Shown here: positions 16,618 through 24,666 of the stretch, piece after piece
How positions within the stretch are numbered: position 1 is the first letter of the stretch
Layout: each line of letters opens with the position of its first letter
NCBI GenBank assembly: GCA_027491735.1
Contig: JAOZGP010000018.1
Location: 1 to 39,864, forward strand
Direction of reading: 5' to 3'
DNA length: 39,864 nucleotides
Origin: Thermoproteota archaeon
GTDB taxonomy: Archaea > Korarchaeota > Korarchaeia > Korarchaeales > Korarchaeaceae
The notes under the pieces: generated by a model
Seen by the model: the letters and a program-made list of their open reading frames with translations, nothing else
Database searches by the model: none
What the model was told of the DNA's origin: nothing
Translations under genes and position numbers: made by a program

Positions 16618-17703
16618 TCATAGTTCCTTGGAATAAGCCATCGCCTCCTCCTCTGGATGGAGAATCAAGACGTCCTCAGAACTTGCATACAGCTTGATCT
16701 CGGATCCAGTCTCAGCTCTGAAGTTGGAGCTCACGTTAGCAGTGATGACTCTTCCGTCGCTTATCTTGAGGAGTATTTGGGTGTATGATCCTGCGAAGGA
16801 TATCCACTCAACAGTCCCCCGGAAGAGGTTCTCTCCCTCCCGCACCGAGAAGGACTCAGGTCTTATTATGCAGAACGCCTTGTCCCCTTCGTTTAGGGGC
16901 TTCCCTGTCAGAACTCCCCTCAGCTTAAGGCCGTTCACGACCACATCCACCAGGTCGTTATGTCTCCCAATGACTTTTCCTTTGAGGATGTTGCATCTTC
17001 CCAGAAAGGTGGCCACAAACAGGTTTTTTGGCCTTCTATAGACCTCAGACGGAGTTCCCACCTGCATTATTCTTCCGGCGTTCATCACGGCTAGTCGATC
17101 CGACATGACCATGGCTTCCTCTTGATCGTGGGTCACGTAGATTGTGGTCAGCTCCAGCTCCTTCTGTATCCTCTTGATCTCAGTCCTCATCTCTATCCTA
17201 AGTCTTGCATCTAGGTTGGAGAGCGGCTCGTCCAGAAGAAGTATCCTCGGCTCTATAACCAAGGCTCTAGCAAGGGCCACCCTCTGCTGCTGACCTCCTG
17301 ACAGCTGTGTGGGGTATCTATTCTCCATTCCCACGAGCTTTACGAGCTCCAGTATCTTTCTGACCCTCCTCTTCACCTCATCTCCTGGGAGCTTCATAAC
17401 CCTGAGTCCATAGGCTATGTTGTCGAACACAGACATGTGAGGCCAGAGAGCGTAGTTCTGAAAGACCATGCCCGTTCCTCTCTTGTAGGGAGGAAGTTCA
17501 GTCACGTCCAGATCATCAAAGTAGATCTTCCCCTCATCTGGATGCTCTAATCCAGCTATTATCCTGAGAAGGGTTGTTTTTCCGCATCCACTCGGACCCA
17601 GAACTGTGAAGAACTCTCCATGATTTATGTCCAAGGAGACACCGCTCACAGCGGTTACCTCCCCAAATCTCTTGACCACGTTCTCCAACCTGACCCTCAC
17701 CAT
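16618..17703 (-). CDS. ABC importer ATP-binding protein, PotA/FbpC type with TOBE domain
   Basis: The energy subunit of an importer, 361 aa. It has Walker A GPSGCGKTT, the Q-loop in MVFQNYALWP, the signature LSGGQQQR, Walker B ILLLDEP, the D-loop SNLDARLR and the switch His in VTHDQEEAM. The C-terminal third is a TOBE domain (GRCNILKGKVIG, FCIIRPESFSV). The family imports Fe(III), polyamines, thiamine or phosphonates; the double-length permease encoded upstream fits the FbpB/ThiP/PhnV branch. ATG 17703 is directly after the permease stop (1 nt gap). An in-frame start seven codons earlier lies inside the permease gene and is unlikely. Confidence 0.93.
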   Translation of the reverse strand: MVRVRLENVVKRFGEVTAVSGVSLDINHGEFFTVLGPSGCGKTTLLRIIAGLEHPDEGKIYFDDLDVTELPPYKRGTGMVFQNYALWPHMSVFDNIAYGLRVMKLPGDEVKRRVRKILELVKLVGMENRYPTQLSGGQQQRVALARALVIEPRILLLDEPLSNLDARLRIEMRTEIKRIQKELELTTIYVTHDQEEAMVMSDRLAVMNAGRIMQVGTPSEVYRRPKNLFVATFLGRCNILKGKVIGRHNDLVDVVVNGLKLRGVLTGKPLNEGDKAFCIIRPESFSVREGENLFRGTVEWISFAGSYTQILLKISDGRVITANVSSNFRAETGSEIKLYASSEDVLILHPEEEAMAYSKEL

Positions 17704-17704
17704 C

Positions 17705-19549
17705 TCAGACACCCAGGAAGGCAACCCTCTGCTTGAGCAGATAGTTGGACACGGTCATCACCACAAGCTGTATGCTCATGAGCAAGACGCCCAGAGCAGC
17801 GGCCACGCTGACAGTCCCCACAGCACCACTAGAGTATATGACCTGGCTCATGTAGAAAGTTATCGGTCCCTGTTCTGGCTTCAAGCTGCTCAAGGTTATG
17901 CTCGTGCTGACCTCGTTCATCGAGTAGACAAACGAGAGGAGACCTCCTCCTATCACATTAGCTGCTATCAGCGGTATGGCTATTGTAGCGAAGGTCCTCC
18001 ATCTATTTGCTCCGAGATTCAGAGCAGCCTCCTCCAGGCTTTCATGTGTCTGCTGAAGTCCCGCGAATACTGATCTGGCGGTGAATGGTATTCTTCTGAC
18101 TGTGTAGGTGAATATCAGCAGAAATCCCGGATTCAAGAAGGGGTCGAAGGGAGTGCCCGAGAAGAACGTCGCAAAGAAGAGCAGGTAACCGACAGCCAAT
18201 ATTATACCGGGAACTGCTATGGGAACAGTGACCAAGCTGTCCAAGGCATCCTTTCCTGGTATCTTCCTCCTGGCTATGACGTATGCAGCGCTAACACCGA
18301 CCACCAACATGAGAATGGTGGCCATCGACGAGTACGTGAGGCTGTTCATTATGGATCGAAGCACGTCCGGCTCGCTGACGAGCTCACTCATGAACTGAGG
18401 TGTGAACGCTGTGGGGACTGGAAGACCATTGTAGGCCCAATCGCTCATGGCAAGCACAACGACGCCTATTTGTGGAAAGGAGGCGGTGATCACAAGCCCT
18501 AACAGGAACAGATAGACAGCGATAAGTCCTAGAGGGCCCAACTTCCTGATTCTCGGATTAAACCTCCCTCCCTTGGAGATCATAGCATACTGCCTCAGGG
18601 TGACGTACTTCTTTATCGAGAGGAAGACGGCCACAGCTATAGCGAGCATTATCACCGCTAGGGCGTAGGTTGAGGCGTGAACCTGCTCCACTGATCCCAG
18701 ACCTCCGATGAACTCGCTGTATATGTAGAAGCTTATGAGTTTCTGGTGAAGCCCGCTTCCAAAGGCTCCGCTAAGACCTATAGGAGCTCCTAAATCCTCC
18801 AGACTTATTATGAAGACTATGGCTGCTCCAGCAGCTATCCCGGGGAGGGCCAGGGGAAGCGTCACGCTCCTGAACACCTTGAACCCCCTGGCTCCAAGGG
18901 TCTCCGCCTGCTCCTCCATGGACGGATCTATGCTTATGAAGGAGCTGAGGGCGTTCAGGTAGACTATCGGGAAGAAACTTATGGTCTGGATGAGTATGAC
19001 GGCTGGAAGACCGGATATCTGCACCTTAAATGGAAGCAGGCGGAGAATGTCGTGGAACACATAATTGAACAGGCCGTTCTGTCCCAGAACCTTGCCTATT
19101 ACGAATGCGTTCACGAAGGGGGTGGCGAGCATTGGTATCAGGAGAACGACCCTGAAGAAGATCTTGCCGAGGAACTCATACCTCGCCATTATGAACGCAG
19201 CCGTCACACCCAAAAGTATGGAGAAAACGGTGACCGTGATGGCGACGAACAGGCTGTTAAACAGGACTCCGAAGTCAGGACCTCTGTTCCCCACAAACAA
19301 GAAAGTTCCGAGAGACGTCCTACTCATGTAGGCAAAGTTGAGATTTGGGGGATAGGTTACGAAGTTCGGGTCGGATAGCAGAGCTTGAAAGTAGTAGGAA
19401 GAAAGCCTTCCATTGTGGAAAAAAGCCCTGATCACCATGTAGAACAGGGGGACTATTAGGAAAAAAATCAGGATGAAGAGGGAAGCTGAAAGTTGGGTTG
19501 TTGTCAATGAGTCCAGTTCTCTCTTCAATCTCTTGGTGAAGCTGCTCAT
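17705..19549 (-). CDS. ABC importer permease with two fused membrane domains (FbpB/ThiP-like)
   Basis: 614 aa with about 12 membrane helices. Two ATPase-contact EAA loops show the internal duplication: EEQAETLGARGFKVFRSVTL in the first half and EEAALNLGANRWRTFATIAI in the second. The fusion of two BPD_transp_1 domains is characteristic of ferric-iron, thiamine and some phosphonate importers. A large extracellular loop separates helix 1 from helix 2. The gene begins 21 nt after the binding-protein stop and abuts the ATPase gene, making a complete three-gene operon running 21046 to 16618. Confidence 0.93.
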   Translation of the reverse strand: MSSFTKRLKRELDSLTTTQLSASLFILIFFLIVPLFYMVIRAFFHNGRLSSYYFQALLSDPNFVTYPPNLNFAYMSRTSLGTFLFVGNRGPDFGVLFNSLFVAITVTVFSILLGVTAAFIMARYEFLGKIFFRVVLLIPMLATPFVNAFVIGKVLGQNGLFNYVFHDILRLLPFKVQISGLPAVILIQTISFFPIVYLNALSSFISIDPSMEEQAETLGARGFKVFRSVTLPLALPGIAAGAAIVFIISLEDLGAPIGLSGAFGSGLHQKLISFYIYSEFIGGLGSVEQVHASTYALAVIMLAIAVAVFLSIKKYVTLRQYAMISKGGRFNPRIRKLGPLGLIAVYLFLLGLVITASFPQIGVVVLAMSDWAYNGLPVPTAFTPQFMSELVSEPDVLRSIMNSLTYSSMATILMLVVGVSAAYVIARRKIPGKDALDSLVTVPIAVPGIILAVGYLLFFATFFSGTPFDPFLNPGFLLIFTYTVRRIPFTARSVFAGLQQTHESLEEAALNLGANRWRTFATIAIPLIAANVIGGGLLSFVYSMNEVSTSITLSSLKPEQGPITFYMSQVIYSSGAVGTVSVAAALGVLLMSIQLVVMTVSNYLLKQRVAFLGV

Positions 19550-19570
19550 TCCACGAGCACCTGCTCTATC

Positions 19571-21046
19571 TCAGCTTCCCAAGATCTTCAGTGCCTCTTC
19601 ATATCTCTTAACAGCCGCCTTGTACCACTCATCAGTTATCTTTTTCCTAAAGTCCACGTTGTTGAACAGCAGACTATTTATGCTCTGAGCGTAGCTCTGT
19701 GTGAAGGTCTTGATCTCACCAGTTCTCGGATCCTTAAACTGCAGCTTGGTTGGATTCGCCAGCATGTCTATGAGCTCCTCAAACTTCTGCTCTGATATCT
19801 TGCCCTCAAGCTTGGCCTTAGCGAGAGCCTCCCATGCCTGCTGGAGCTTGTCATGCGGCACGTATATGGTCCAGTGATAAAACTGGATGAGGCTGAACTC
19901 ATAGCTGCTGGCAAGCGCATCACTGAACTCTATGGATATGAGGCTGAGAGTGTGCTCATAGGCTGCTTTGAGATCGCTCCTCTTCTTTCCCTCCGGTGTC
20001 TCAAACACCTTTGGGTTGGCGGGCATTCTGTTCACCTTCGGGTTGAGCCAGATCTTCTGGCCTTCGGGGCTCAACACCCAGGCTATGAAGGCCTGAGCAG
20101 CCTCCTGATGCTTAGAGGTCTTCAGAAGGGCAATGGGATCTCCGTTCACTATGGATCCATCCTTGGGGACGAGGTATCGACACACTTGTGGGTTCTCCAG
20201 CTGGGCTGTGTACCCATAGAAATCTATAGTGGTGCCTGCACCTATGTCGCCTCTTATGACGGCATCCCTCACCAGACCCGACTTATCGTATATTCGGGCG
20301 TTGGCTCCTATCAAGGTGAGGATCTCCCATCCTTTCTCCCATCCATAATCCTGCAGTATTATCTCAAACATCCTGGTGTTGCTGGTGCTGTACATGGCAT
20401 CAGCTGTTCCTATGCTCGGTATCGGCAGAGTCTTAGCGTAGGTCTCGTTGGCGAGATCTATCCATCTCCCAGGTACTGGAAGACCTGCTTTCTGCAGATA
20501 CTTCTTGTTTATCGTGAATCCAAAGGAGGATATGGCAGCAGCTACCCATACAGGCCTGCCTTGTGAATCAAATCTCTTCATCATGGCTCCAGCGAGCTTA
20601 TCTGGTATATCCTTGGACGCTAACAAAACCTTCTGGCTTGTCATCGGAGCTAGGTAACCTTTGTCAGCCAACAGGTTGAAGAGGGTGGGTCCTCCTCCCC
20701 AAGCCACGTCTATCTCCTTTCCGGGCTTATTGGCGCTTGCCTTGATTATGTCTATCCACTCACCTGGATCAACGGAGAGCCATTCGACATTCACGATGTG
20801 GTACTCCTTAGCTAAATCCGATGCCAGAAACTCCTTTTTGGCGACGTCCAGTATATCATACCCATGTCTCGTTATGACCCTCAGGGTTATCCCTTGAGCC
20901 TGAGTGGTCGGTTTGGAGGGCCTCCTCCTTCCTCCCATGAGGAGGGCAGCTGCGAAGATGATTACTATAACCACAACTGCGGCGAATATAGCACCCCTAC
21001 TGACGCCCTTCCTCCTCAAAAGTTTCACCACGAGCCCCTCACACAT
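19571..21046 (-). CDS. ABC importer solute-binding protein, family 1 type, N-terminally membrane-anchored
   Basis: 491 aa; binds the substrate of the adjacent importer outside the cell. An uncleaved N-terminal helix (GAIFAAVVVIVIIFAAALLM) and a Pro/Thr linker anchor it. The binding fold includes EIDVAWGGGPTLFNLLADKG, SSFGFTINKKYLQKAGLP and QAFIAWVLSPEGQKIWLNP, as in iron- and phosphonate-binding periplasmic proteins. Ligand residues cannot be assigned, so Fe(III) versus thiamine or 2-aminoethylphosphonate stays open. ATG 21046 is used; a GTG five codons later with GAGGGG before it is an alternative. Promoter: TTTATTTAG about 30-40 nt upstream. Confidence 0.9.
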   Translation of the reverse strand: MCEGLVVKLLRRKGVSRGAIFAAVVVIVIIFAAALLMGGRRRPSKPTTQAQGITLRVITRHGYDILDVAKKEFLASDLAKEYHIVNVEWLSVDPGEWIDIIKASANKPGKEIDVAWGGGPTLFNLLADKGYLAPMTSQKVLLASKDIPDKLAGAMMKRFDSQGRPVWVAAAISSFGFTINKKYLQKAGLPVPGRWIDLANETYAKTLPIPSIGTADAMYSTSNTRMFEIILQDYGWEKGWEILTLIGANARIYDKSGLVRDAVIRGDIGAGTTIDFYGYTAQLENPQVCRYLVPKDGSIVNGDPIALLKTSKHQEAAQAFIAWVLSPEGQKIWLNPKVNRMPANPKVFETPEGKKRSDLKAAYEHTLSLISIEFSDALASSYEFSLIQFYHWTIYVPHDKLQQAWEALAKAKLEGKISEQKFEELIDMLANPTKLQFKDPRTGEIKTFTQSYAQSINSLLFNNVDFRKKITDEWYKAAVKRYEEALKILGS

Positions 21047-21082
21047 GTCTTCTCTTAAACCCTACGTCAGGAATCTAAATAA

Positions 21083-21094
21083 ATCTATATAGAT
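21083..21094. promoter_or_regulatory. 12-bp palindrome in the divergent promoter
   Basis: ATCTATATAGAT is a perfect palindrome lying between the TATA boxes of the binding-protein gene (minus) and the secreted-protein gene at 21157 (plus). Its position suits an operator controlling both, but it may also be a TATA element. Confidence 0.35.
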
Positions 21095-21156
21095 CTTTAT
21101 AGTTAGTTCGAAAAAGGGTTTTTAATGAACCTTGGGGCACAGTTCCGGTGGACGAA

Positions 21157-22140
21157 ATGAGAAGTTCTCTTGTTATGGCCGGGCTTCTTGCAGTCTTTCT
21201 CCTCTCTGTAGCGGTTCCCGTAACTGCCCAAGAAAAACCTCTGGTTGTAGTCTTTGCCAAGGGAATGCTGAAACCGGACAACTCACTGAAGTGGATGGAG
21301 GGAAACATAACTCAGGTGAAATGGAAGATCTACACTGACACGATAACATACGACGAAATAAAGGACGCATCCATGCTGATACTGGTGCAGGTCGACACCT
21401 CGCAGAAGTACACGTCGGATGAGATAGCAGTCATAAAGAAGTGGTTCGACCAGGGAGGGAAGACCATATGGGTTACCGGTGATTCCGACTACAAGGGAGG
21501 AGATTACCTGAGGATAGGGCCTGCAAACGATGTCCTACAGGCTGTGGGAAGTGTGCTGAGGATAGATAACTGCGAGGCCACAGATCCTCAGTCCAATGCT
21601 GGTAAGCCATACCGTGTGATAGGAATGATCTCTCCAGATCCCGCCCTAAAGTTCCTCGCGGATGGTGTGAGTCATGGCGTGTTGTTCCATGGACCCGGGC
21701 CTGTGGTCGCTTACGTCAATGGCCAGTGGAACAATTTGGTCGAATCCGCTCCTCAGAATGTCTACAGGATTGCTTGGACCAGCGATCAAGGAGCTGTTGC
21801 CGAGTTCGTCAAACCTCTACCTAAGGCGTTCGACGTGAGCTACAGAGGCAAGATGGTGCTCATGGCAGCTGAGATCATGTCCAACGGCGGCATAGTTATA
21901 GCCAGTGGTGAAGCACCTTTTGACCACTACAGAGGGATGTGGACCCCTGAATATCACGATAAACCACTATCAGGTCCTCAGTTTGTTACTAACACGGTTC
22001 TCTGGGGAGTTGGCCTCAAAGGATCTAAGCCATCTGCAGGAGGACCCTCTGCTGGACTGAGTCCTGTCTGGATAGCCGTTATAGTGATAGTCATAATACT
22101 GATAATCATAGCTGCCTTCGCCGCCACCAAGAAGAAGTAA
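21157..22140 (+). CDS. Secreted, C-terminally anchored protein with a glutamine-amidotransferase-like (Rossmann) domain
   Basis: 327 aa. The signal peptide ends at VPVTAQE; the C-terminus has a single helix (VWIAVIVIVIILIIIAAF) and a Lys-rich tail after a Gly/Pro/Ser linker. Between them is an alpha/beta domain: PLVVVFAKG, ASMLILVQVDTSQKYTSDEI, KKWFDQGGKTIWVTGDSDY. This resembles class I amidotransferase-like folds of the DUF4350 sort, without an obvious catalytic Cys-His pair. It is transcribed away from the ABC operon across a 110-bp gap, so a role in cell-surface uptake is possible. ATG 21157 is preceded by GGTGGA; GTG 21148 is less likely. Confidence 0.75.
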   Translation: MRSSLVMAGLLAVFLLSVAVPVTAQEKPLVVVFAKGMLKPDNSLKWMEGNITQVKWKIYTDTITYDEIKDASMLILVQVDTSQKYTSDEIAVIKKWFDQGGKTIWVTGDSDYKGGDYLRIGPANDVLQAVGSVLRIDNCEATDPQSNAGKPYRVIGMISPDPALKFLADGVSHGVLFHGPGPVVAYVNGQWNNLVESAPQNVYRIAWTSDQGAVAEFVKPLPKAFDVSYRGKMVLMAAEIMSNGGIVIASGEAPFDHYRGMWTPEYHDKPLSGPQFVTNTVLWGVGLKGSKPSAGGPSAGLSPVWIAVIVIVIILIIIAAFAATKKK

Positions 22141-22152
22141 ACCGTGAAGATC

Positions 22153-22185
22153 TCTCCTCTCTCTTTTTCTCAGACCTTTTTCTCC
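22153..22185 (+). terminator. T-rich terminator after the secreted-protein gene
   Basis: Pyrimidine-rich DNA with two T runs (CTCTTTTTCT, CCTTTTTCTCC) starts 13 nt after the stop codon, as expected for intrinsic archaeal termination. Confidence 0.5.
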
Positions 22186-22243
22186 AAAACGAGATCACGA
22201 CTGAACTCCTGTTCTGGAGAATTGTCGAAAACGGAGTCAGAAC

Positions 22244-22555
22244 CTAACCTGTGACTACAAGGGGCCTCCTCTGAACGAGGGCTGTTGCGATCTTCTTTCT
22301 AGCACTATCGAGCATCCTCCACAGAGTCCCTCTGGAGACACCCATCCGTCCAGCAGCGGTTTCTTGGTCTAAACCATCGAAGTAAGCGAGTTTGAAGGCC
22401 TCAAACTCATCTGGGGTCAGTAAGACAGCATTACAGTAGCCTGCCGACGGAATGAAAGGGGTTGGCACGAACGCAATGCCTCCCGTCCAGGAGCCTATGA
22501 ACCTGGGCTTCATAGGTCTTCCTGGTCCTCTTCTCCTTCCTCGCCACCTATACAA
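22244..22555 (-). CDS. DUF134-family predicted DNA-binding protein
   Basis: About 103 aa. The family signature is clear: a basic N-terminus (GRRRGPGRPMKPRFIG), then LTPDEFEAFKLAYFDGLDQETAAGRMGVSRGTLWRMLDSARKKIA, a sigma-70-region-4-like helix-turn-helix. The usual Cys-rich C-terminal part is missing, which makes it short. The open frame extends upstream to 22627, but a TTG at 22555 preceded by GGGGGATC, with a TATA-like TTTTTTTATTTGA 30-40 nt upstream, fits the family start better. It is probably a transcription regulator with unknown targets; it stands alone. Confidence 0.8.
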   Translation of the reverse strand: MYRWRGRRRGPGRPMKPRFIGSWTGGIAFVPTPFIPSAGYCNAVLLTPDEFEAFKLAYFDGLDQETAAGRMGVSRGTLWRMLDSARKKIATALVQRRPLVVTG

Positions 22556-22655
22556 AAGATCCCCCGTGAGGAACCTGATCTCATCAAATAAAAAAATCAT
22601 AATCACAATATCACAATGTCCGTGCATTGTCGCGTAATCCTTTCCCTACCTTCAG

Positions 22656-22726
22656 TCTCCACCGTGAGGCCCTCACAGAGATTGAGAAGCGTGCAACACA
22701 GAACTGCTTCCTTCGGTCTGGGTCAC
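22656..22726 (-). repeat. Diverged second copy of the structured segment found at 7984-8052
   Basis: On the minus strand this begins GTGACCCAGACCGAAGGA and ends CACGGTGGA. The copy at 7984-8052 begins GTGACCCAGCCCGAAGGA and ends CCGGTGGA. Roughly 45 of 70 positions agree in between, many differences being transitions. The surrounding gap (22628-22995, 368 bases) shows fragmentary minus-strand frames such as LRKIGSKPEIVKKTV interrupted by stops, so it is probably decayed mobile DNA. Confidence 0.5.
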
Positions 22727-22995
22727 GCAGCTCGTGCCACACCAAATTGCTGAGCTCTTTTCAGCACTTCATGTCCTTAAACACAAAAGCAGATCACCTC
22801 CAATCCAATCCTTTCGTTAAAACGGTGGGCTTTCTCAGACTTTCCTTAAACGGTTTTCTTCACAATCTCGGGTTTTGACCCAATCTTCCTCAAATACAAA
22901 CTCATCCCCCAACAATAGGATCAGATCAGGAGGTCTGCCTTAGTGGATGATAAATCCGAGGTAGAACTTTAAGGCTTGAGGTTTCCAAGTGGAGT
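22727..22995. other. Gene-poor gap, probably decayed mobile-element DNA
   Basis: No intact gene. The minus strand carries broken peptide fragments (VKKTV, stop, GKSEKAHRFNERIGLEVICF, stop) that look like a degraded coding region in one frame but match no family I can name. The sequence GGAGGTGATC occurs on the minus strand without a gene after it, which may be the ribosome-binding site of the lost gene. Confidence 0.35.
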
Positions 22996-23319
22996 ATGTA
23001 CGACGTCGAGGAGTTCTGGGAGTTTGATCTCAGGATCGGCCTTGTGGAAGAAGCTGAGAGGATACCAAAGTCAAGAAAGCTGATAAAGCTCTTGGTGAAC
23101 TTTGGAAGCGAGAGAAGGGTCATAGTCACAGGAATAGCTGATCAGTACTCACCTGAAGACCTCAAGGGAAAGAGGATGATATTCGTCCTGAACCTCAAGC
23201 CTAAAAGGATAATGGGAATTGAAAGTCAGGGGATGCTTCTCCTGGCGGAGGAGGGATCGGGGAGAGTACACCTCATAACAGTGGGCGAGGACGTCCCACC
23301 GGGAACCAAGGTCTGGTGA
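22996..23319 (+). CDS. Methionyl-tRNA synthetase beta subunit / tRNA-binding OB-fold protein
   Basis: A 107-aa stand-alone tRNA-binding domain (Arc1p/EMAP-II/MetG C-terminal family). Family signature: FDLRIGLVEEAERIPKSRKL, RVIVTGIADQYSPEDLKGKR, VLNLKPKRIMGIESQGMLL. In many archaea this domain is a separate gene that works with a MetG lacking the domain; the catalytic MetG is not in the window. The second conserved block has KLIKLLVNFGSE where many members have KLLVLEVDLG. It is read alone, with a decayed region upstream and 185 bases of non-coding DNA downstream (23320-23504) in which I see nothing firm. Confidence 0.88.
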   Translation: MYDVEEFWEFDLRIGLVEEAERIPKSRKLIKLLVNFGSERRVIVTGIADQYSPEDLKGKRMIFVLNLKPKRIMGIESQGMLLLAEEGSGRVHLITVGEDVPPGTKVW

Positions 23320-23510
23320 CCCGATCCAGCAGATAGGCTAAAAGGCGCTGGTGGTGGACACCTGATCCATGAGGTTCATCAGCTAAGTAGAACGAGAGGC
23401 GCATGAGAAGTTGGGTCTGACCCGGAGTCATGCTCTCCAGAAGCTGTCTCTAGCGATACACTGCCCGGCTGAGGTAAGCTTCTTTAAGTTTTAGAGAGGC
23501 GAGTTTGTCG

Positions 23511-24617
23511 ATGAAAGCGGTGGTGCTCGCTGCTGGCAGAGGTGTGAGGCTTCGCCCTCTGACCGACTCCATGCCGAAGGCGATGCTCCCCATATGCAAC
23601 AAGCCATTGCTGGATCACATAATGGATCTCCTCAGAAGGCATGGGATCGACGAGGTGGCGGTGGTCGTCGGTTACAAGGAGGACGTTGTGAGGAATCATC
23701 TGAAGGGCAATGTGACCTTTTTCAGGGACGAAAAGATATGCGGAACCGCCTCCGCATTATATGCGGCCAAGGACTTCATAGACGAGGACTTTCTGTTGGT
23801 GTACGGCGATCTCTTCATAGACGCCTCTCTTGAGGGGGTGGTAGAAACCGAGAACTCCATGGCAGTCTACAGAGTTAAGGACGTCTCTAGATATGGAAAG
23901 GTGATCGTCAAGAACGGACTCCTCGCGAGAATCATGGAAAAGAGCGGGTCAGGAGAGGGCCTCATAAACGCCGGCATATATCACCTCGATCCGGAGATAC
24001 TGGACTTCGTTGAGAAAACTCAAAGGAGTGAGAGGGGGGAGTATGAGCTCACCGACTCCATAACAATGCTCTCTGAGAAGAAGGGAATCAAAATCATTGA
24101 AATAGATGGGTACTGGAATGACATCGGATATCCTTGGGACTATCTCGACGTAAACGAGTATTTGCTCGAGAAGCATGGCATGATAGTTGGAGAGGACGTG
24201 GAAGTGTGGTGCACGTCCGTTGTGAGGAAACCCGTGGCGTTGGGGGACGGTTGCGTTCTCCGGGGATGTGTCGTGGAGGCCTCGGTCATCGGAAGAGGAT
24301 GCATCATCGGAGAGTTCTCATCGGTGAGGAACAGCGTCCTGATGGACAGCACGCGTATATCCCCGAGCTGCACTATCTCTCACTCAGTGGTGTCTGACAA
24401 CTGCTACATAGGTCCTGGCTCCGTTTTGAAGAGCACTCCCTTGGATGGATCGACGGTCAGAATGAGAATAAAGGGCGGGATGGTGGATAGCAAAAGGGAG
24501 AACATGGGTCCTCTCATAGGATCCGGAGCCCGCATAGGAGCATGCACCGTCATCATGCCGGGGGCAAAGATAAGCTCCGGCTCGACGGTGAGGGAGGCAT
24601 CAGTTGTGAGCGCTTGA
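23511..24617 (+). CDS. Sugar-1-phosphate nucleotidyltransferase with left-handed beta-helix domain
   Basis: 368 aa; activates a sugar phosphate to an NDP-sugar. The N-terminal Rossmann domain has AVVLAAGRGVRLRPLTDSMPKAMLP (pyrophosphorylase loop and catalytic Lys), the Mg site LVYGDLFID, and EIDGYWNDIGYPWDYLDVN. From about residue 220 hexapeptide repeats form a beta-helix (GCVLRGCVVEASVIGRGCII and so on), ending GARIGACTVIMPGAKI. This is the GlmU/archaeal bifunctional or UDP-GlcNAc pyrophosphorylase-type layout; an acetyltransferase role is possible. The epimerase at 32694 would use UDP-GlcNAc. ATG 23511 is favoured over TTG 23505. The same NTase + beta-helix fold makes up eIF2B gamma/epsilon subunits. 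Confidence 0.9.
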   Translation: MKAVVLAAGRGVRLRPLTDSMPKAMLPICNKPLLDHIMDLLRRHGIDEVAVVVGYKEDVVRNHLKGNVTFFRDEKICGTASALYAAKDFIDEDFLLVYGDLFIDASLEGVVETENSMAVYRVKDVSRYGKVIVKNGLLARIMEKSGSGEGLINAGIYHLDPEILDFVEKTQRSERGEYELTDSITMLSEKKGIKIIEIDGYWNDIGYPWDYLDVNEYLLEKHGMIVGEDVEVWCTSVVRKPVALGDGCVLRGCVVEASVIGRGCIIGEFSSVRNSVLMDSTRISPSCTISHSVVSDNCYIGPGSVLKSTPLDGSTVRMRIKGGMVDSKRENMGPLIGSGARIGACTVIMPGAKISSGSTVREASVVSA

Positions 24618-24666
24618 CCTCAGCGATCCCAATATTTTTTATCCAAGTTTAAGTTCCTAGAAATCA

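Noticed and set aside
22627-22878. Plus-strand open frame of 83 codons
   Set aside because: It runs against the relic repeat on the other strand, has no ribosome site and matches no family.
23320-23504. Possible C/D-box RNA in the gap before the nucleotidyltransferase
   Set aside because: CTGATCCATGAGG and GGTCTGACC look suggestive, but no pair of proper C (RUGAUGA) and D (CUGA) boxes at the right spacing could be placed.
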